DNA from: Limnoperna fortunei
Taxonomy: Eukaryota > Mollusca > Bivalvia > Mytilida > Modiolidae
Length of the DNA stretch: 64,000 nt
Direction of reading: 5' to 3'
Assembly (NCBI GenBank): GCA_944474755.1
Contig: OX104114.1
Coordinates: 49,154,147 to 49,218,146, forward strand
Position numbers and translations under genes: made by a program. Position 1 is the first letter of the stretch. Each line of letters begins with the position of its first letter. A model generated the notes under the pieces. The model was not told the origin of the DNA. It did no database searches and saw only the letters and a program-made list of their open reading frames with translations. Of the stretch, positions 1 through 10,170 are shown in pieces.

Positions 1-191
1 AATAGCTGAGAGATGTTCCGATTGTGTTCATTTAGTGGTCCTTAAAATAGTTCCAATCTTGGTCAGAGAAGGGTCCTATCTTTCAAATGTCTGCCACTGC
101 AAGAATAATTTTAACATAGGACCCTTCTCTGAAACTAGTGAACTAATTAAAATAAAACTTAAGACCAGTATTCAATCAATGGTCCTCTTTT
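1..191 (+). repeat. Left part of an AACATAGGACC-family monomer array
   Basis: The phrases 'acataggacccttctctgaaact' style and 'ggtcctctttttat' match the consensus visible at 11068-12880. There that unit repeats as: tissue-free AACATAGGACC, GGGAAAAA, CTTCTTCTCTGAAACTG, GGTTAACCAATG, GGATGGTCCTCTATAAAG, TTTTTATGCCAATTGG, AATGGCTGCCA. No gene is seen. The unit is interrupted by the element at 192-958, since 'GGTCCTCTTTTT' here continues as 'TTATAAAATG...TTTTTATGCCA' from 959. Confidence 0.7.
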
Positions 192-958
192 TATACCCCC
201 GCTCGACAGAGTCGGGGGTATATAGTGGTCCTCATGTCCGTCCGTCCGTCCTTCCGTCCGTCCATTTGTCCGTCCACATTTGGTTTCCGGATGATAATTC
301 AAAAAGTTTACATCCAATTTGAATGAAACTTTGAGATATTGTTATCTATCAGGTTGGTAAGAAGCCTATCGATTTTTGGGGAAATCCGTCAAATTTCAAG
401 GTCACAGTCCCGAAAAACGTTAGAAATTTTAACAAAAAAGTTGTTTCCGGACAATAACTCAAAAAGTTTGCATCCGATTTAAATGAAACTTTAGGATATT
501 GTTATATATCAGGTTGGTAAAAAGCCTTTTGATTCAGGGGGAAATCCATCAAATTTCAAGGTCGCAGTCAACGAAAAAACGTTAGAAATTTTTACAAAAA
601 AGTTGTTTCCTGATGATAACTCAAAAAGTTTGCATGTGATTTGAATGAAACTTTGGGATATTGTTATATATCAGGTTGGTAAGAAGCCTATCGATTTTGG
701 GGGAAATCTGTCAAATTTCAAGGTTATAGTCCACAAACAATGTTAGAAATTTTTACAAAAAGTTGTTTCCGGAAAATAACTCAAAAAGTTTTCATCCGAT
801 TTTAATGAAACTGTAAAATATTCTTATATATTTTGTTGGTAAGAAGCCTATTGATTTTGGTGGAAATCCATCCAATTTCAAGGTCACAATCCACGAAAAA
901 CGATAGAAATTTTCACAAAAGCGGGGGTATCAGCGATCGCTAGATCAACTTTGTCTAG
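192..958 (+). mobile_element. Hairpin-ended, Helitron-like element with four ~161-bp monomers
   Basis: A 5' hairpin (ATACCCCC at 193-200 pairing with GGGGGTAT at 214-221) is followed by a TCCG-rich microsatellite (236-272). Four tandem monomers follow, with AAAAAGTTT/G starting at about 301, 461, 623 and 783 (period 160-162 bp). The 3' end carries GCGGGGGTATC, the palindrome GCGATCGC and a terminal CTAG (955-958) followed by TT. Flanking host repeat sequence joins cleanly across the element, which supports insertion into a T-run. No coding capacity. The structure resembles bivalve 'pearl'-type non-autonomous elements; assignment to Helitrons rests on the hairpin-CTAG end only. Confidence 0.7.
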
Positions 959-1917
959 TTATAAAATGTTTTTTATGCCAGAATAAAAAATAGCTGGGAC
1001 TAAGTCCAGTGTAGGAACCTATGGGAATCAATTGTAACAAAACTTATCATCAGTATTCATTGGATAGTAGTTCTCTGTGAACTTTTTTTTAATGCCAATA
1101 AAAAATTGCAAAATGCCTGCCACAGCAAGACTTAGTTGAACATACGACTGGGAACTTATTCATAAACATATGAATATCTTTCTCCATGCAGAAACCTTGT
1201 GAAATATTTTGGAGACATGAGAATGGTATTCACAAACATTCCTAAAGTTCTAACAACGCTAAACTTCTCACAAATATTCTGTAAATATTCACCTCAAACA
1301 ACTTCCATAAACTTTGAAAAGCTGAAATTGTTGAAGTGGACTCATAATAGTTCTCATGTCCTTTTCTGTGAGTCCAAATTCAATTTCTGATGGTAATTCA
1401 ATAGCTTTCATCTGATTTGAATGAAATTTTGGGATATAGTACTGTTTAATATTAGGTGGATCAGAAGCATATGGATTTTTTTTAATTTCACGGTAACAGT
1501 TGCAAAAAATGTTATAAATTTTCACACAAAAAGCGTTTCTGGACAATATACTCAAAAGGTTGCATTTGATTTCTACGAAACTTTCAGATATAGTTTCATA
1601 TTAGGTGGATCAGAAGCCTATTGATTTTTTTTTGGGAAGGGAGAGAGGGGGGGGGGGTAAATCCATCAAATTTCATGAAAACAATTGCCAAAAAATGTTA
1701 GAAATTTTTACAAAACAAATGTTGCTGGAATATTACTCAAAACTTTTTACTTTAATGAAGCTTTAGGATATTATTACATACTAGTATCTAGTAGCTAGGT
1801 AAGAAGTCTATTAATGATGGAGGAATTCCATTAAAGTTCAAGTTTACCAGTCGATAGTTTAGGGGGGTGGGACCCTATTGGAAAAAAGTTAATAAAGTGC
1901 TTCTTCTCTAAAACCGG
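959..1917 (+). repeat. AACATAGGACC-family array continued, with decayed 161-bp monomers inside
   Basis: 959-1370 and 1850-1917 continue the host repeat. About 1375-1850 carries diverged monomers of the 192-958 element (GATTTGAATGAAA, GGATATAGT, TTAGAAATTTTTACAAAA). A poly-G run lies near 1648-1657. No gene is supported; the short open frames have no recognisable domains. Confidence 0.6.
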
Positions 1918-1920
1918 TTA

Positions 1921-1953
1921 GGCCACACCAATTTAATTTCTTGTTCTTCGGAT
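1921..1953 (+). repeat. Left terminal inverted repeat of the 9.1-kb element
   Basis: It begins GGCCACACC and pairs with 11032-11064 read in reverse complement; most of the 33 positions match. Confidence 0.75.
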
Positions 1954-2950
1954 TTTTGTCATTTTAAAATGGGGTGAGCAAGCGAAATAATAATTTTAAT
2001 ATTATTATTTGGATTTTCAAAAATCAAAGGCGAACAGAAAAATTTGAGGCGAGCGATAACTTTTTAATTTATATTTTTTTTTAAATAAGAAAATGTACTT
2101 TCATCAATGTATATATTCGCAAAATTCAGTTTCATTGTGATTTTCTTTCAGACTTGGGCATCAAGGGTCTGGAAACGGTCATATTTGCCGGACATGTCCG
2201 ACATTTACATTAAAATGTCCGACTAAAGTTCAGTCAAATCGGACATCAAAAAAAGTGATATTTAACTTGACAATAATATAAATATCTTTTAGTTGGTTTC
2301 AATACCTTTGATTTCCGCTAGATATAAATATTTTATTAAAAAATCAACCCTAAGGCTATTTCCCGTCACTGACACATGTGTTTATTGAGTAATCATTCAC
2401 TCCAGTCAAGTGTTAATTACGTAATGGTTAACACAACAGGTGATAACCTAATTATGAGTACAGATCTGTTTCATCCATTTCGTAGAATATGGTATGGCAA
2501 CAGTAGTTTGAAACAATAGGAACGAAGTGGTTGTACGTTATATTGCTTGATGGAAAAAACATGTGTGGTCAAAATTTTACATCACGCATGCGCCAGTGTA
2601 CCTGACATACATAAATCTTGGGAAAATCAATTCAAACTAAATTCTATTGAAATGATGAAAACAAAAATAAATATTTAATGACTTGTCAAAAACGTGGTCC
2701 ATCGGAGAGTATCGTATAAACTTCAATTCTGTTCCGAACTTGTTGTAATTTTGAAACAACTTCCTACTTCCGGTTAATGAAAATGTCCCACGAATGTTCA
2801 TAAAAAACGTTGTTTGCTATTACTTTGTTGAACAGACAACATATCATCCTATAATAAAGAAATTTTAGGAAGCAGAATGTTTTTCTACGTATATTTACTT
2901 TCTTGCGCTGTGCATATATCATAGGAACCCATACAAAACAACAACTAATA
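1954..2950. other. Left arm of the 9.1-kb element, no gene seen
   Basis: AT-rich, with stop codons in all frames. It contains GGACATGTCCGACATT (near 2200), loosely echoed by AATGTCTGACATG near 8042 on the far side of the nested Gypsy element. Nothing here can be assigned a function. Confidence 0.5.
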
Positions 2951-2955
2951 TCTAC

Positions 2956-3111
2956 TGTAACAATATTGTAACGCGCCCGGGATCGTTCTTCACATAATTT
3001 AGCATTTATTGATTTTGTATTGCTCCCATAATGCTTTGCTGTTGTTGTTAATAAAGTTGTAATGTAGGTCGCATTGTTTACATTCATCGCCACTCGCCAA
3101 GCCATGATACA
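2956..3111 (+). repeat. 5' LTR of the Gypsy element
   Basis: Begins TGTAACAATATTG and ends GCCATGATACA. It contains AATAAA (near 3049), a likely polyadenylation signal. Compared with the 3' LTR it has an extra GTTGTTGTT and lacks the 3' copy's internal duplication. Confidence 0.95.
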
Positions 3112-3120
3112 TGGTGTCAG
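3112..3120 (+). other. Primer-binding site, candidate tRNA-Leu
   Basis: TGGTGTCAG lies immediately after the LTR's terminal CA. It is complementary to a tRNA 3' end CTGACACCA, as in animal tRNA-Leu. The match stops after nine bases, so the tRNA identity is tentative. Confidence 0.6.
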
Positions 3121-3275
3121 TCTGCCCGTAAACGAAATGACATTATAATACAAACGAAGAAAAGCGTTTCCGCCATTTGGAAACAGGGAAGTACGCAATA
3201 CACTGTCCCAACAAACAAAAACATTGAAAAGAACAACCCCGACCAAAACCACGTGCGTTTTTGGAAACTCGAACA

Positions 3276-6200
3276 ATGGACAAATTAAGGGCACCCGACA
3301 AATTCAATTTGGAGGCACGAAATCTGGCCGATGCTTGGAAAAGATGGAAAGAAGAACTTCAATTATACATTGACTTGACAATGGATGCAGAGAATGAGCA
3401 AGCAAAGTTAAAAATGTTTCTATATCTCGTGGGAATACAAGGGAGAGAAGTCTATGAAACAATGACATTTGATCATCTACCAAATGAAAGAACATTCGCA
3501 GAAGTCATACAAGCATTTGAAAACCACTGTAATCCAAAGAAAAATGAAACGGTTGAAAGGTACATGTTCAATATGAGAAATCAACACCAAGATGAGAGTT
3601 TTGACAAATACGTCACCGAATTAAAACTGCTTGCATCTACTTGCAATTATGGTACATTACATGACTCTTTACTTCGTGATCGTATCGTATGTGGAATAAG
3701 CAACTCAAGTCTTCGTGAAAGGCTACTACGCACACCAGACCTTACTTTAGAAAAGACCATGCAACAAGGTAGAGCTGCAGAGCTTACAAAGGAACGAATT
3801 AAAACCCTCGAAAATCCATCAGCATCCGCACACATTGAAGTAAATGCAGTCCGACACAAAACAAAACCATTCATAAAGAACAAACCGAAGCAAAATACTT
3901 TTGTCAAAAGTAAGAATCCCAATTGCAAATATTGCGGCAAAAGACATGAACATTCGAAAAGCAGTTGTCAAGCATATGGACAAACATGCAGAAAATGTGG
4001 AAAGTTGAATCACTTTGAAAGCGTTTGCCAATCAAGCAAGAAAATTAAGCCTAAAAGAACACATCAAGTCCGAACTTTGTCAACACAGTCTGACAATAAT
4101 GCATCTGACTATGATAGTGATGAATTTTTCGAAATTAAAGCAGTTTCACTAATTCCTATCAACACAGTGAGTGACCAGGATAGCAAACCTGCATACGCCA
4201 CTATCAACATGATTGGAAACAGAATTGTACCAGTCCAATTTCAGCTTGACAGCGGAGCGACGTGCAATATAATTCACGCAAAAGCAGTAAAGGAAATGGG
4301 AATAAAAGAGTTAAAGAAGACAAACAGGCTACTGAATATGTACAACAACACCAAAATGAAACCACTAGGAACCTGTCAGTTGAAAATGATAAATCCTAAG
4401 AATGATACAAAATTCAAGGCTGAATTTGTTGTTGTAAAAGATAGCACGCTTACTCCACTTCTTTCAAAGAAAACGTCTGAAGTGATGAAACTAATAACAG
4501 TTCATTATGAGAATATTAAAGGAGTACAGCAAGGAGCAGCTACAACACCTGAGTCATATAAATCTTTGAACAAAGAAAACGTTCTAAAAGAATTTGGAGA
4601 TGTATTTGAAGGAACAGGACTTTTAGAAGGAAAATATCATCTAGAACTGAATGAAAATGCTCAGCCAGTGGTTCACCCGCCAAGGAAGGTTCCCGTAGCA
4701 ATAAAGGAAAGGTTGAAAACTGAGCTTGATAGACTTTGTGACATGAACATTATCAGTCCAGTTACAAAACCAACTCCATGGGTTTCCAGCTTAGTAACCA
4801 TAGTGAAACCAGACAAGCTTCGTGTTTGCATTGATCCGAAACACTTAAACCAGCACATAAAGAGAAGTCATTACCCTCTTCACACTATAGATGACCTACT
4901 ACCTGAACTCTCAAAAGCTAAAATTTTCAGTGTAGTCGATGCTAAGAATGGCTTCTGGCATGTCCAGTTAGATGAGGAGTCATCCTTCCTGACAACATTC
5001 AATACACCATTTGGACGCTATCGTTGGCTAAGGATGCCTTTTGGCATTACATCGGCACCCGAGGAATACCAACGAAGGCAGGATCAGGCAGTAGAGGGCC
5101 TTCCGGGCGTAAAAAGCATAATTGATGACATATTGATCTATGGAGAAGGGGAAACAGAAGAGGAAGCAATAAAAGATCATGACAGAAAATTTCGCTTACT
5201 AATGGAAAGATGTAGAGAAAAGAACTTAAAGTTGAACATAGACAAACTGAAACTTAAATTGACAGAAGTGAAATTCATTGGTCATTTGATAACAAACAAA
5301 GGACTGAAAATGGATCCCGAAAAGGTACGTGCAGTAGTCGAGATGCCGAAACCAACAGATGTTTCAGGTGTAAGACGCATAGTTGGCTTTGTGACATATC
5401 TGAGCAAATTCCTACCCAAGCTGAGTGACATTTGCGAACCACTGAGAAAACTAACACTCAAAGATGTAGAGTTTCGTTGGGTAGAAATTCATGACAAAGC
5501 CTTAAATGAGATAAAGGACATAGTAACCAGGGAACCTGTGTTAAAGTACTATGATCCAAGCATGGAATTAACACTACAAAGTGATGCATCGGAAACAGGA
5601 CTTGGTGCAGCCATACTTCAAGGCAATCAACCAGTAGCATACGCAAGCAGAGCACTTACTGAGACGGAGACTCGTTACGCTCAAATAGAGAAGGAACTTT
5701 TATCAGTTGTTTTTGGTCTTGAGAAATTCCATCAATATACCTACGGAAGAAAGGTATATGTGACATCGGACCACAAGCCATTAGAATCAATTCTAAAGAA
5801 ACCACTTCACTGTGCACCGAAACGTCTTCAGCGAATGATGCTTCAACTGCAAAAGTACAATATTGAACTTGTATACAAACCAGGCAAAGAAATGTATCTT
5901 GCAGACACACTCAGCAGAGCATACAGAGATGACAAAGAAACAAAATCTCAAAGTGAGAAAATCGAAGCAATCAACATGGTAAAGGATCTTGCCATCTCAG
6001 AAGAAAGATTAAAAGAAATACAACACAACACTGAAAGTGATGCACAACTTCAGACACTTAAGCATGTCATTCAGTCAGGTTGGCCAGAGACAAAAGAAGA
6101 TATATCGCATGATATTGGTCTTTATTTCGATATCAGAGATGAATTAACAGTCCAAAATGGACTGATTTTCAAAGGTGAAAGGGTCATTGTACCAAAATCA

Positions 6201-7343
6201 CTTAGACTTGACATGATTCGAAGGATACATTCTTCTCACATTGGAGTCGAGGGATGTCTGAGGAGAGCACGAGAAAGTCTCTACTGGCCAGGAATGAATG
6301 CAGAAGTCAAAGACTTCATTCTAAGATGCGAGACATGCCGAACATTTGAAAGGAAACAAACTAAAGAACCGTTAATTACACACAACGTACCCTTAAGACC
6401 ATGGGCCAAAGTCGGAATCGACTTAATGACTTTTGAAGCACGAAATTACTTGATCACCGTGGATTACTACTCAAATTTTTGGGAAATTGATTACCTGGAA
6501 AACACAACAGCAACAACTGTCATTCACAAACTCAGAGCACAGTTTGCTAGATATGGCATACCCGACATCTGTTTCACTGATAACGGTCCTCAATTCAATT
6601 GTTCAGAATTTAGACAATTTGCCAAAGAATGGGATTTTCATCATCAAACGTCATCACCATTATATCCACAAAGTAATGGGAAAGTAGAACATGCCGTTCA
6701 AACTGCAAAATCACTCATGAGGAAAGGCAAATATGCACAATCTGATCCATATTTAGCTATACTTGATTTTCGGAACACACCAACTCAAGGATATGAGACA
6801 AGCCCATCTCAAAGATTGATGAACAGAAGAACAAGGACACTTCTACCTACAAAGGAAAGCTTGTTAACACCAAAGATAGAAGGACAAAAGGTACACAAGG
6901 AAATGGAGTATTCTAAAAAGAGACAAGCACATTATTACAACCGAGGAGCAAAGGAACTGCCGTGCTTACAAGAAGGAGATGTCGTAAGAGTAGAACCATC
7001 AAACAAATATAGTAAAGTATGGGGAAAAGGAACTGTAAAGCGACAAGTGAATGAAAGATCATATGAAGTTGATGTTTCTGGCAAAACCTTCAGAAGAAAC
7101 CGGAGACACTTGTATAAATCAATGGAAAGTGCAGATAACAAAATAGATGGAAAGGAAACGAGTGATTTAGAGTTCAATGAATTCGAAGAAAATGATTTGT
7201 CAAACAAAACAGAACAACCCAAAATAGATGACAATGTACTGATATCAGCACCAACACAAGATACTATGTCAGATAATGTCAGAACAAGATCTGGAAGGCA
7301 AATCAAACAGCCAAGTAGATTCAAAGATTATGTGCGTAATTAG
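3276..7343 (+). CDS. gag-pol: Gag-Pol polyprotein of Ty3/Gypsy retrotransposon
   Basis: Single open frame of 1,355 residues encoding the retrotransposon's structural and replication proteins. Start: the ATG at 3276 has A at -3 and G at +4; the frame extends upstream only to a TTG. Gag occupies residues 1 to ~215, followed by two zinc knuckles (C217/C220...C231, and a perfect CCHC C238-C241-H246-C251). Aspartic protease: LDSGA, D325. Reverse transcriptase ~460-680: VVDAKNGF (D555) and IDD (D617/D618) in place of YxDD. RNase H ~765-880: D770, E807, D832, D877. Integrase: H985/H988/C1018/C1021 zinc site, then catalytic D1049, D1102 and E1138 (35 residues between the last two), and a basic C-terminal tail. 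All key residues are present with no stop or frameshift, and no gag/pol frameshift is needed. No envelope gene. It could still be active. Confidence 0.97.
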   Translation: MDKLRAPDKFNLEARNLADAWKRWKEELQLYIDLTMDAENEQAKLKMFLYLVGIQGREVYETMTFDHLPNERTFAEVIQAFENHCNPKKNETVERYMFNMRNQHQDESFDKYVTELKLLASTCNYGTLHDSLLRDRIVCGISNSSLRERLLRTPDLTLEKTMQQGRAAELTKERIKTLENPSASAHIEVNAVRHKTKPFIKNKPKQNTFVKSKNPNCKYCGKRHEHSKSSCQAYGQTCRKCGKLNHFESVCQSSKKIKPKRTHQVRTLSTQSDNNASDYDSDEFFEIKAVSLIPINTVSDQDSKPAYATINMIGNRIVPVQFQLDSGATCNIIHAKAVKEMGIKELKKTNRLLNMYNNTKMKPLGTCQLKMINPKNDTKFKAEFVVVKDSTLTPLLSKKTSEVMKLITVHYENIKGVQQGAATTPESYKSLNKENVLKEFGDVFEGTGLLEGKYHLELNENAQPVVHPPRKVPVAIKERLKTELDRLCDMNIISPVTKPTPWVSSLVTIVKPDKLRVCIDPKHLNQHIKRSHYPLHTIDDLLPELSKAKIFSVVDAKNGFWHVQLDEESSFLTTFNTPFGRYRWLRMPFGITSAPEEYQRRQDQAVEGLPGVKSIIDDILIYGEGETEEEAIKDHDRKFRLLMERCREKNLKLNIDKLKLKLTEVKFIGHLITNKGLKMDPEKVRAVVEMPKPTDVSGVRRIVGFVTYLSKFLPKLSDICEPLRKLTLKDVEFRWVEIHDKALNEIKDIVTREPVLKYYDPSMELTLQSDASETGLGAAILQGNQPVAYASRALTETETRYAQIEKELLSVVFGLEKFHQYTYGRKVYVTSDHKPLESILKKPLHCAPKRLQRMMLQLQKYNIELVYKPGKEMYLADTLSRAYRDDKETKSQSEKIEAINMVKDLAISEERLKEIQHNTESDAQLQTLKHVIQSGWPETKEDISHDIGLYFDIRDELTVQNGLIFKGERVIVPKSLRLDMIRRIHSSHIGVEGCLRRARESLYWPGMNAEVKDFILRCETCRTFERKQTKEPLITHNVPLRPWAKVGIDLMTFEARNYLITVDYYSNFWEIDYLENTTATTVIHKLRAQFARYGIPDICFTDNGPQFNCSEFRQFAKEWDFHHQTSSPLYPQSNGKVEHAVQTAKSLMRKGKYAQSDPYLAILDFRNTPTQGYETSPSQRLMNRRTRTLLPTKESLLTPKIEGQKVHKEMEYSKKRQAHYYNRGAKELPCLQEGDVVRVEPSNKYSKVWGKGTVKRQVNERSYEVDVSGKTFRRNRRHLYKSMESADNKIDGKETSDLEFNEFEENDLSNKTEQPKIDDNVLISAPTQDTMSDNVRTRSGRQIKQPSRFKDYVRN

Positions 7344-7735
7344 AGAACACTTGTGTTCGTGGGGCATAATAATCTCCTGGTGTTTCTCTAGAACCATACG
7401 GTTCTCCTTGTAAATATTTTTGTGTTTAGTTTGGAAACGAGAATACACTGTGCGTTGGGGCATAATAATCCCCGTGTGTTTCTCGGAGAGTCGTTTAGAT
7501 TCTCAACCGTCAGTGTGCATGCTTAGTTTTAGTTTGGTCTACATCAAGAGAACATTACAAACTTTTCAAGTTAAGCTTTGAGTTTTCATGGACTGTAAAA
7601 GTTTAAAAGTATTAACTTTAAAGCGTATCTAGTCAAAGTAAATTGTATTCTAGTCAAGTTAAGTAATTCTAGTCAACTTTGTTCAAAGATAAAGTTTCAT
7701 TCTTTCTATTTTCATATTCATTTCTAATTTTTTAT
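7344..7735 (+). other. 3' untranslated region of the Gypsy element
   Basis: Contains an imperfect tandem repeat of about 85 bp (GGGGCATAATAATC...GTGTTTCTC at ~7360 and ~7455) and three copies of TCTAGTCAA (about 7627-7677). No frame is supported. The repeats could serve packaging or transport roles, but that is not shown by sequence. Confidence 0.6.
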
Positions 7736-7744
7736 AAGAAGGGA
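7736..7744 (+). other. Polypurine tract
   Basis: AAGAAGGGA directly abuts the TG of the 3' LTR, the expected position of the plus-strand primer. Confidence 0.75.
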
Positions 7745-7931
7745 TGTAACAATATTGTAACGCGCCCGGGATCGTTCTTCACATAATTTAGCATTTATTG
7801 ATTTTGTATTGCTCCCATAATGCTTTGCTAATAAAGTTGTAATGTACATTACAACTTTAATGCTTTGCTAATAAAGTTGTAATGTAGGTCGCATTGTTTA
7901 CATTCATCGCCACTCGCCAAGCCATGATACA
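7745..7931 (+). repeat. 3' LTR of the Gypsy element, with internal duplication
   Basis: Same ends as the 5' LTR. It carries an extra direct copy of AATGCTTTGCTAATAAAG (starting about 7819 and 7859), which creates a perfect 28-bp palindrome at 7832-7859 centred on TGTACA and duplicates the AATAAA signal. Confidence 0.95.
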
Positions 7932-7936
7932 TCTAC

Positions 7937-8789
7937 CACGGTCTTGAAAAAAATTTAAAAGACCTTTATTCTGGACTTTAAGGAAAAGCACATACACATC
8001 CCAGCTTAAGCAAACACAATATTTTTATTTGATGACCGGTAAAATGTCTGACATGACTCAGGAAAATTTCCAGGGCCTTGTTGGGCATACTATGCTTACC
8101 TGAAGTTTACTAAAGCATGTAAATGAATAAATGAATTAAATTGTGTAATTATGGGTTCATCATTCAAATTATGTACAATCAATTGTACCTTTTAAACAAT
8201 TCAGTATTTTAGGTCATATACATATACAACATACTAAATATATGACTTTCAAAGCATTAGAGACAGATGGAAGCAAAAGAATGCATCACATCTTCATTTG
8301 CAAAAATATATTTTTTAGACCTTGTTTAAAATGCACAACGGACTACACTGTACATCATTTATTGATGAAGCTTTCTAAAAATGTCATAAAATAAGTTATA
8401 TCCCATTCATTGTGTTTTCTGTAATATTCCCATTTAGTGAGACTTTCCCTTTTGATAGAATAACCAAAGACAATCCAAAATTATACATGGTGTCCAATGT
8501 CCAATTTGAGAGAAAAAATTCAAGTCCAATGCAAGCCATTAGAAAACAGAGATATATATGAAAAATGACAATAAGACAACAACCAGTTCAAACAGTTATA
8601 TGTTGACTTTTAATATGCGAGCGAAGCGAAGCTCACTTATTTACAGAGTCTGCCAAATTGCATGAGACCCAAAATATGATCATTAAAAAAAAACCTGGGC
8701 TACTCGGAATGCATTGGGTATTTTCGCTTTTTTTTTACAAACGCCTTTTTAAAATTAAAGTGCTTATTTCTGAAATTACTACAAAAATG
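7937..8789. other. Middle of the 9.1-kb element, no gene seen
   Basis: AT-rich sequence with no recognisable repeat ends, RNA gene or domain. GCGAGCGAAGCGAAGC near 8620 is a short direct repeat. Confidence 0.4.
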
Positions 8790-10170
8790 CCAGACAAAAA
8801 GTCGGGTCAGGTGAGCTATTGCCATCACTTGGCGTCCGTCGTCGTCGTTGTTAACTTTTCTTCAAAAATCTTCTCCTCCAAAACCACTGAAGGGATTGCT
8901 TTGAAACTTTACATACAGCATCAGTAAAATGCCCTCTACCAAGTTTGCCCAAATCATGGCCTCGGACCAACCAGCATGGCCGCCATGGCTAAAAATAGAA
9001 CAGAGGGGTCAAAATACAGTTTTTTGCTTATAGTTCAAAACGTATAATAGATACAGGAAAACCGAAGAGACTTTCCTTCTTCAGCATCTAAAGCTCTACA
9101 AAACACTCCATTGGGTCAAAGTTGTATGATACTCCTTGTAGGAGTTATTGCCCTTTAATTGTCAAAATTGATGATTTTTGTCATTTTGCCTCAAAATCTT
9201 AAAAATTATTAGAACTAGAGAAAAAATTAGCTTTGCTTAATTGTTCTGCTCTATGAGGGCTACAAAAATGACTCAAGGGTCAAGATTGTCTGATTTACCG
9301 TTTAAGAGTTATTCCCCTTGAACTGTTTTTTTTTAATCAGTTTTAATTGATTTTTTAAAATCTTCTCCTCTGATACAATTGAAAGTACTGCTTTGAAACT
9401 TTGTACAAATCATCTGTCAAATGTCCTCAACCAAGATTGCACCAACCATGGCTGCAGATTAACCTACATGGCCACCATGGCTAAAAATAGGATGGGGGGG
9501 GGGGGGCGGTAAATACAGTTTTTGGCTTATATTTAAAAAAGTGTAACAGATACAGGAAAACCGAAGAGACATGCCTGCATCTGCATCAAAAGGTCTACGA
9601 AACACTCCATTGGGTTTAAGTTGTATGATGACTCATTATAGGAGTTATTGCCCTTTAATTGTTGAAATTGATTATTTTGGACATTTTGCCTCAAAATCTT
9701 GAAAATTATTAGAACTAGAGAAAAAGTTAGCATTGCTTAATTGTTCTGCTCTATGAGGGCTACAAAAATGACTTAGGGTCAAGATTGTCTGATGAACCGT
9801 TTAGGAATTATTCTCCTTGAACATTTTTTTAATCAATTTTACTTGATTTTAAAAAATCTTCTCCTCTTAAACCAATGAAAGGACTGCTTTGAAACATTGC
9901 ACACATCATCTTTAGGATGTCCTCTACCAAAATTGTGCAAATCTGATAGTTAAAAAAATTATAACAGGTACAGCAAATTTGAAGTGAACCTCCCTTCTCC
10001 CTCTAACCATCAAAAGATCCTCCTTATAGGAGTTATTTCCCCTAAAAGGTCAAAATTAATGATTTTTGCAGAAGTGTTGGGCAATTCCTTATAGCAAAGA
10101 AAAGCTGGATAAAAAAGGGTTGTTTGGTTTCAGGTTCAGGTGAGCGATACAGGCTCCTGGGAGCCTCTAG
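8790..10170 (+). mobile_element. Helitron-like 'GGGTCAGGTGAGCTAT' repeat, copy 1
   Basis: It begins near GTCGGGTCAGGTGAGCTATT, the right half of the 5' hairpin seen whole at 50227, followed by TGGCGTCCGTCGTCGTCG. Its two long internal units are offset by about 499 bp (ATACAGGAAAACCGAAGAG near 9050 and 9550). It ends GTGAGCGATACAGGCTCC, hairpin GGCTCCTGGGAGCC, TCTAG, then TT. No coding capacity. The 5' hairpin is incomplete, so the left boundary is approximate. Confidence 0.65.

Larger units (their letters stand above)
2956..7931 (+). mobile_element. Apparently intact Ty3/Gypsy LTR retrotransposon, Steamer-like architecture (4,976 bp)
   Basis: Two LTRs (156 and 187 bp, both TG...CA) flank a single uninterrupted gag-pol frame. 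A perfect 5-bp target duplication TCTAC is present (2951-2955 and 7932-7936). A primer-binding site follows the 5' LTR and a purine tract precedes the 3' LTR. Outside indels, the two LTRs have no visible substitutions over about 147 shared bases, so insertion looks recent. A ~5-kb length, short LTRs, 5-bp duplication and one fused gag-pol frame are the known layout of Steamer, the retroelement of soft-shell clams, and its bivalve relatives. Closer placement needs a tree. Confidence 0.95.

Noticed and set aside
3261..3275. Upstream TTG as start of gag-pol
   Set aside because: Animals do not normally start at TTG; the ATG at 3276 has A at -3 and G at +4.
2764..3294. 176-residue open frame on the minus strand across the 5' LTR
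   Set aside because: It overlaps the LTR, the leader and the start of gag, starts without a good context and shows no domain; it is a by-product of AT-rich sequence.
5275..7324. Several minus-strand open frames inside gag-pol
   Set aside because: They run antisense to a fully recognised polyprotein and have no recognisable features.
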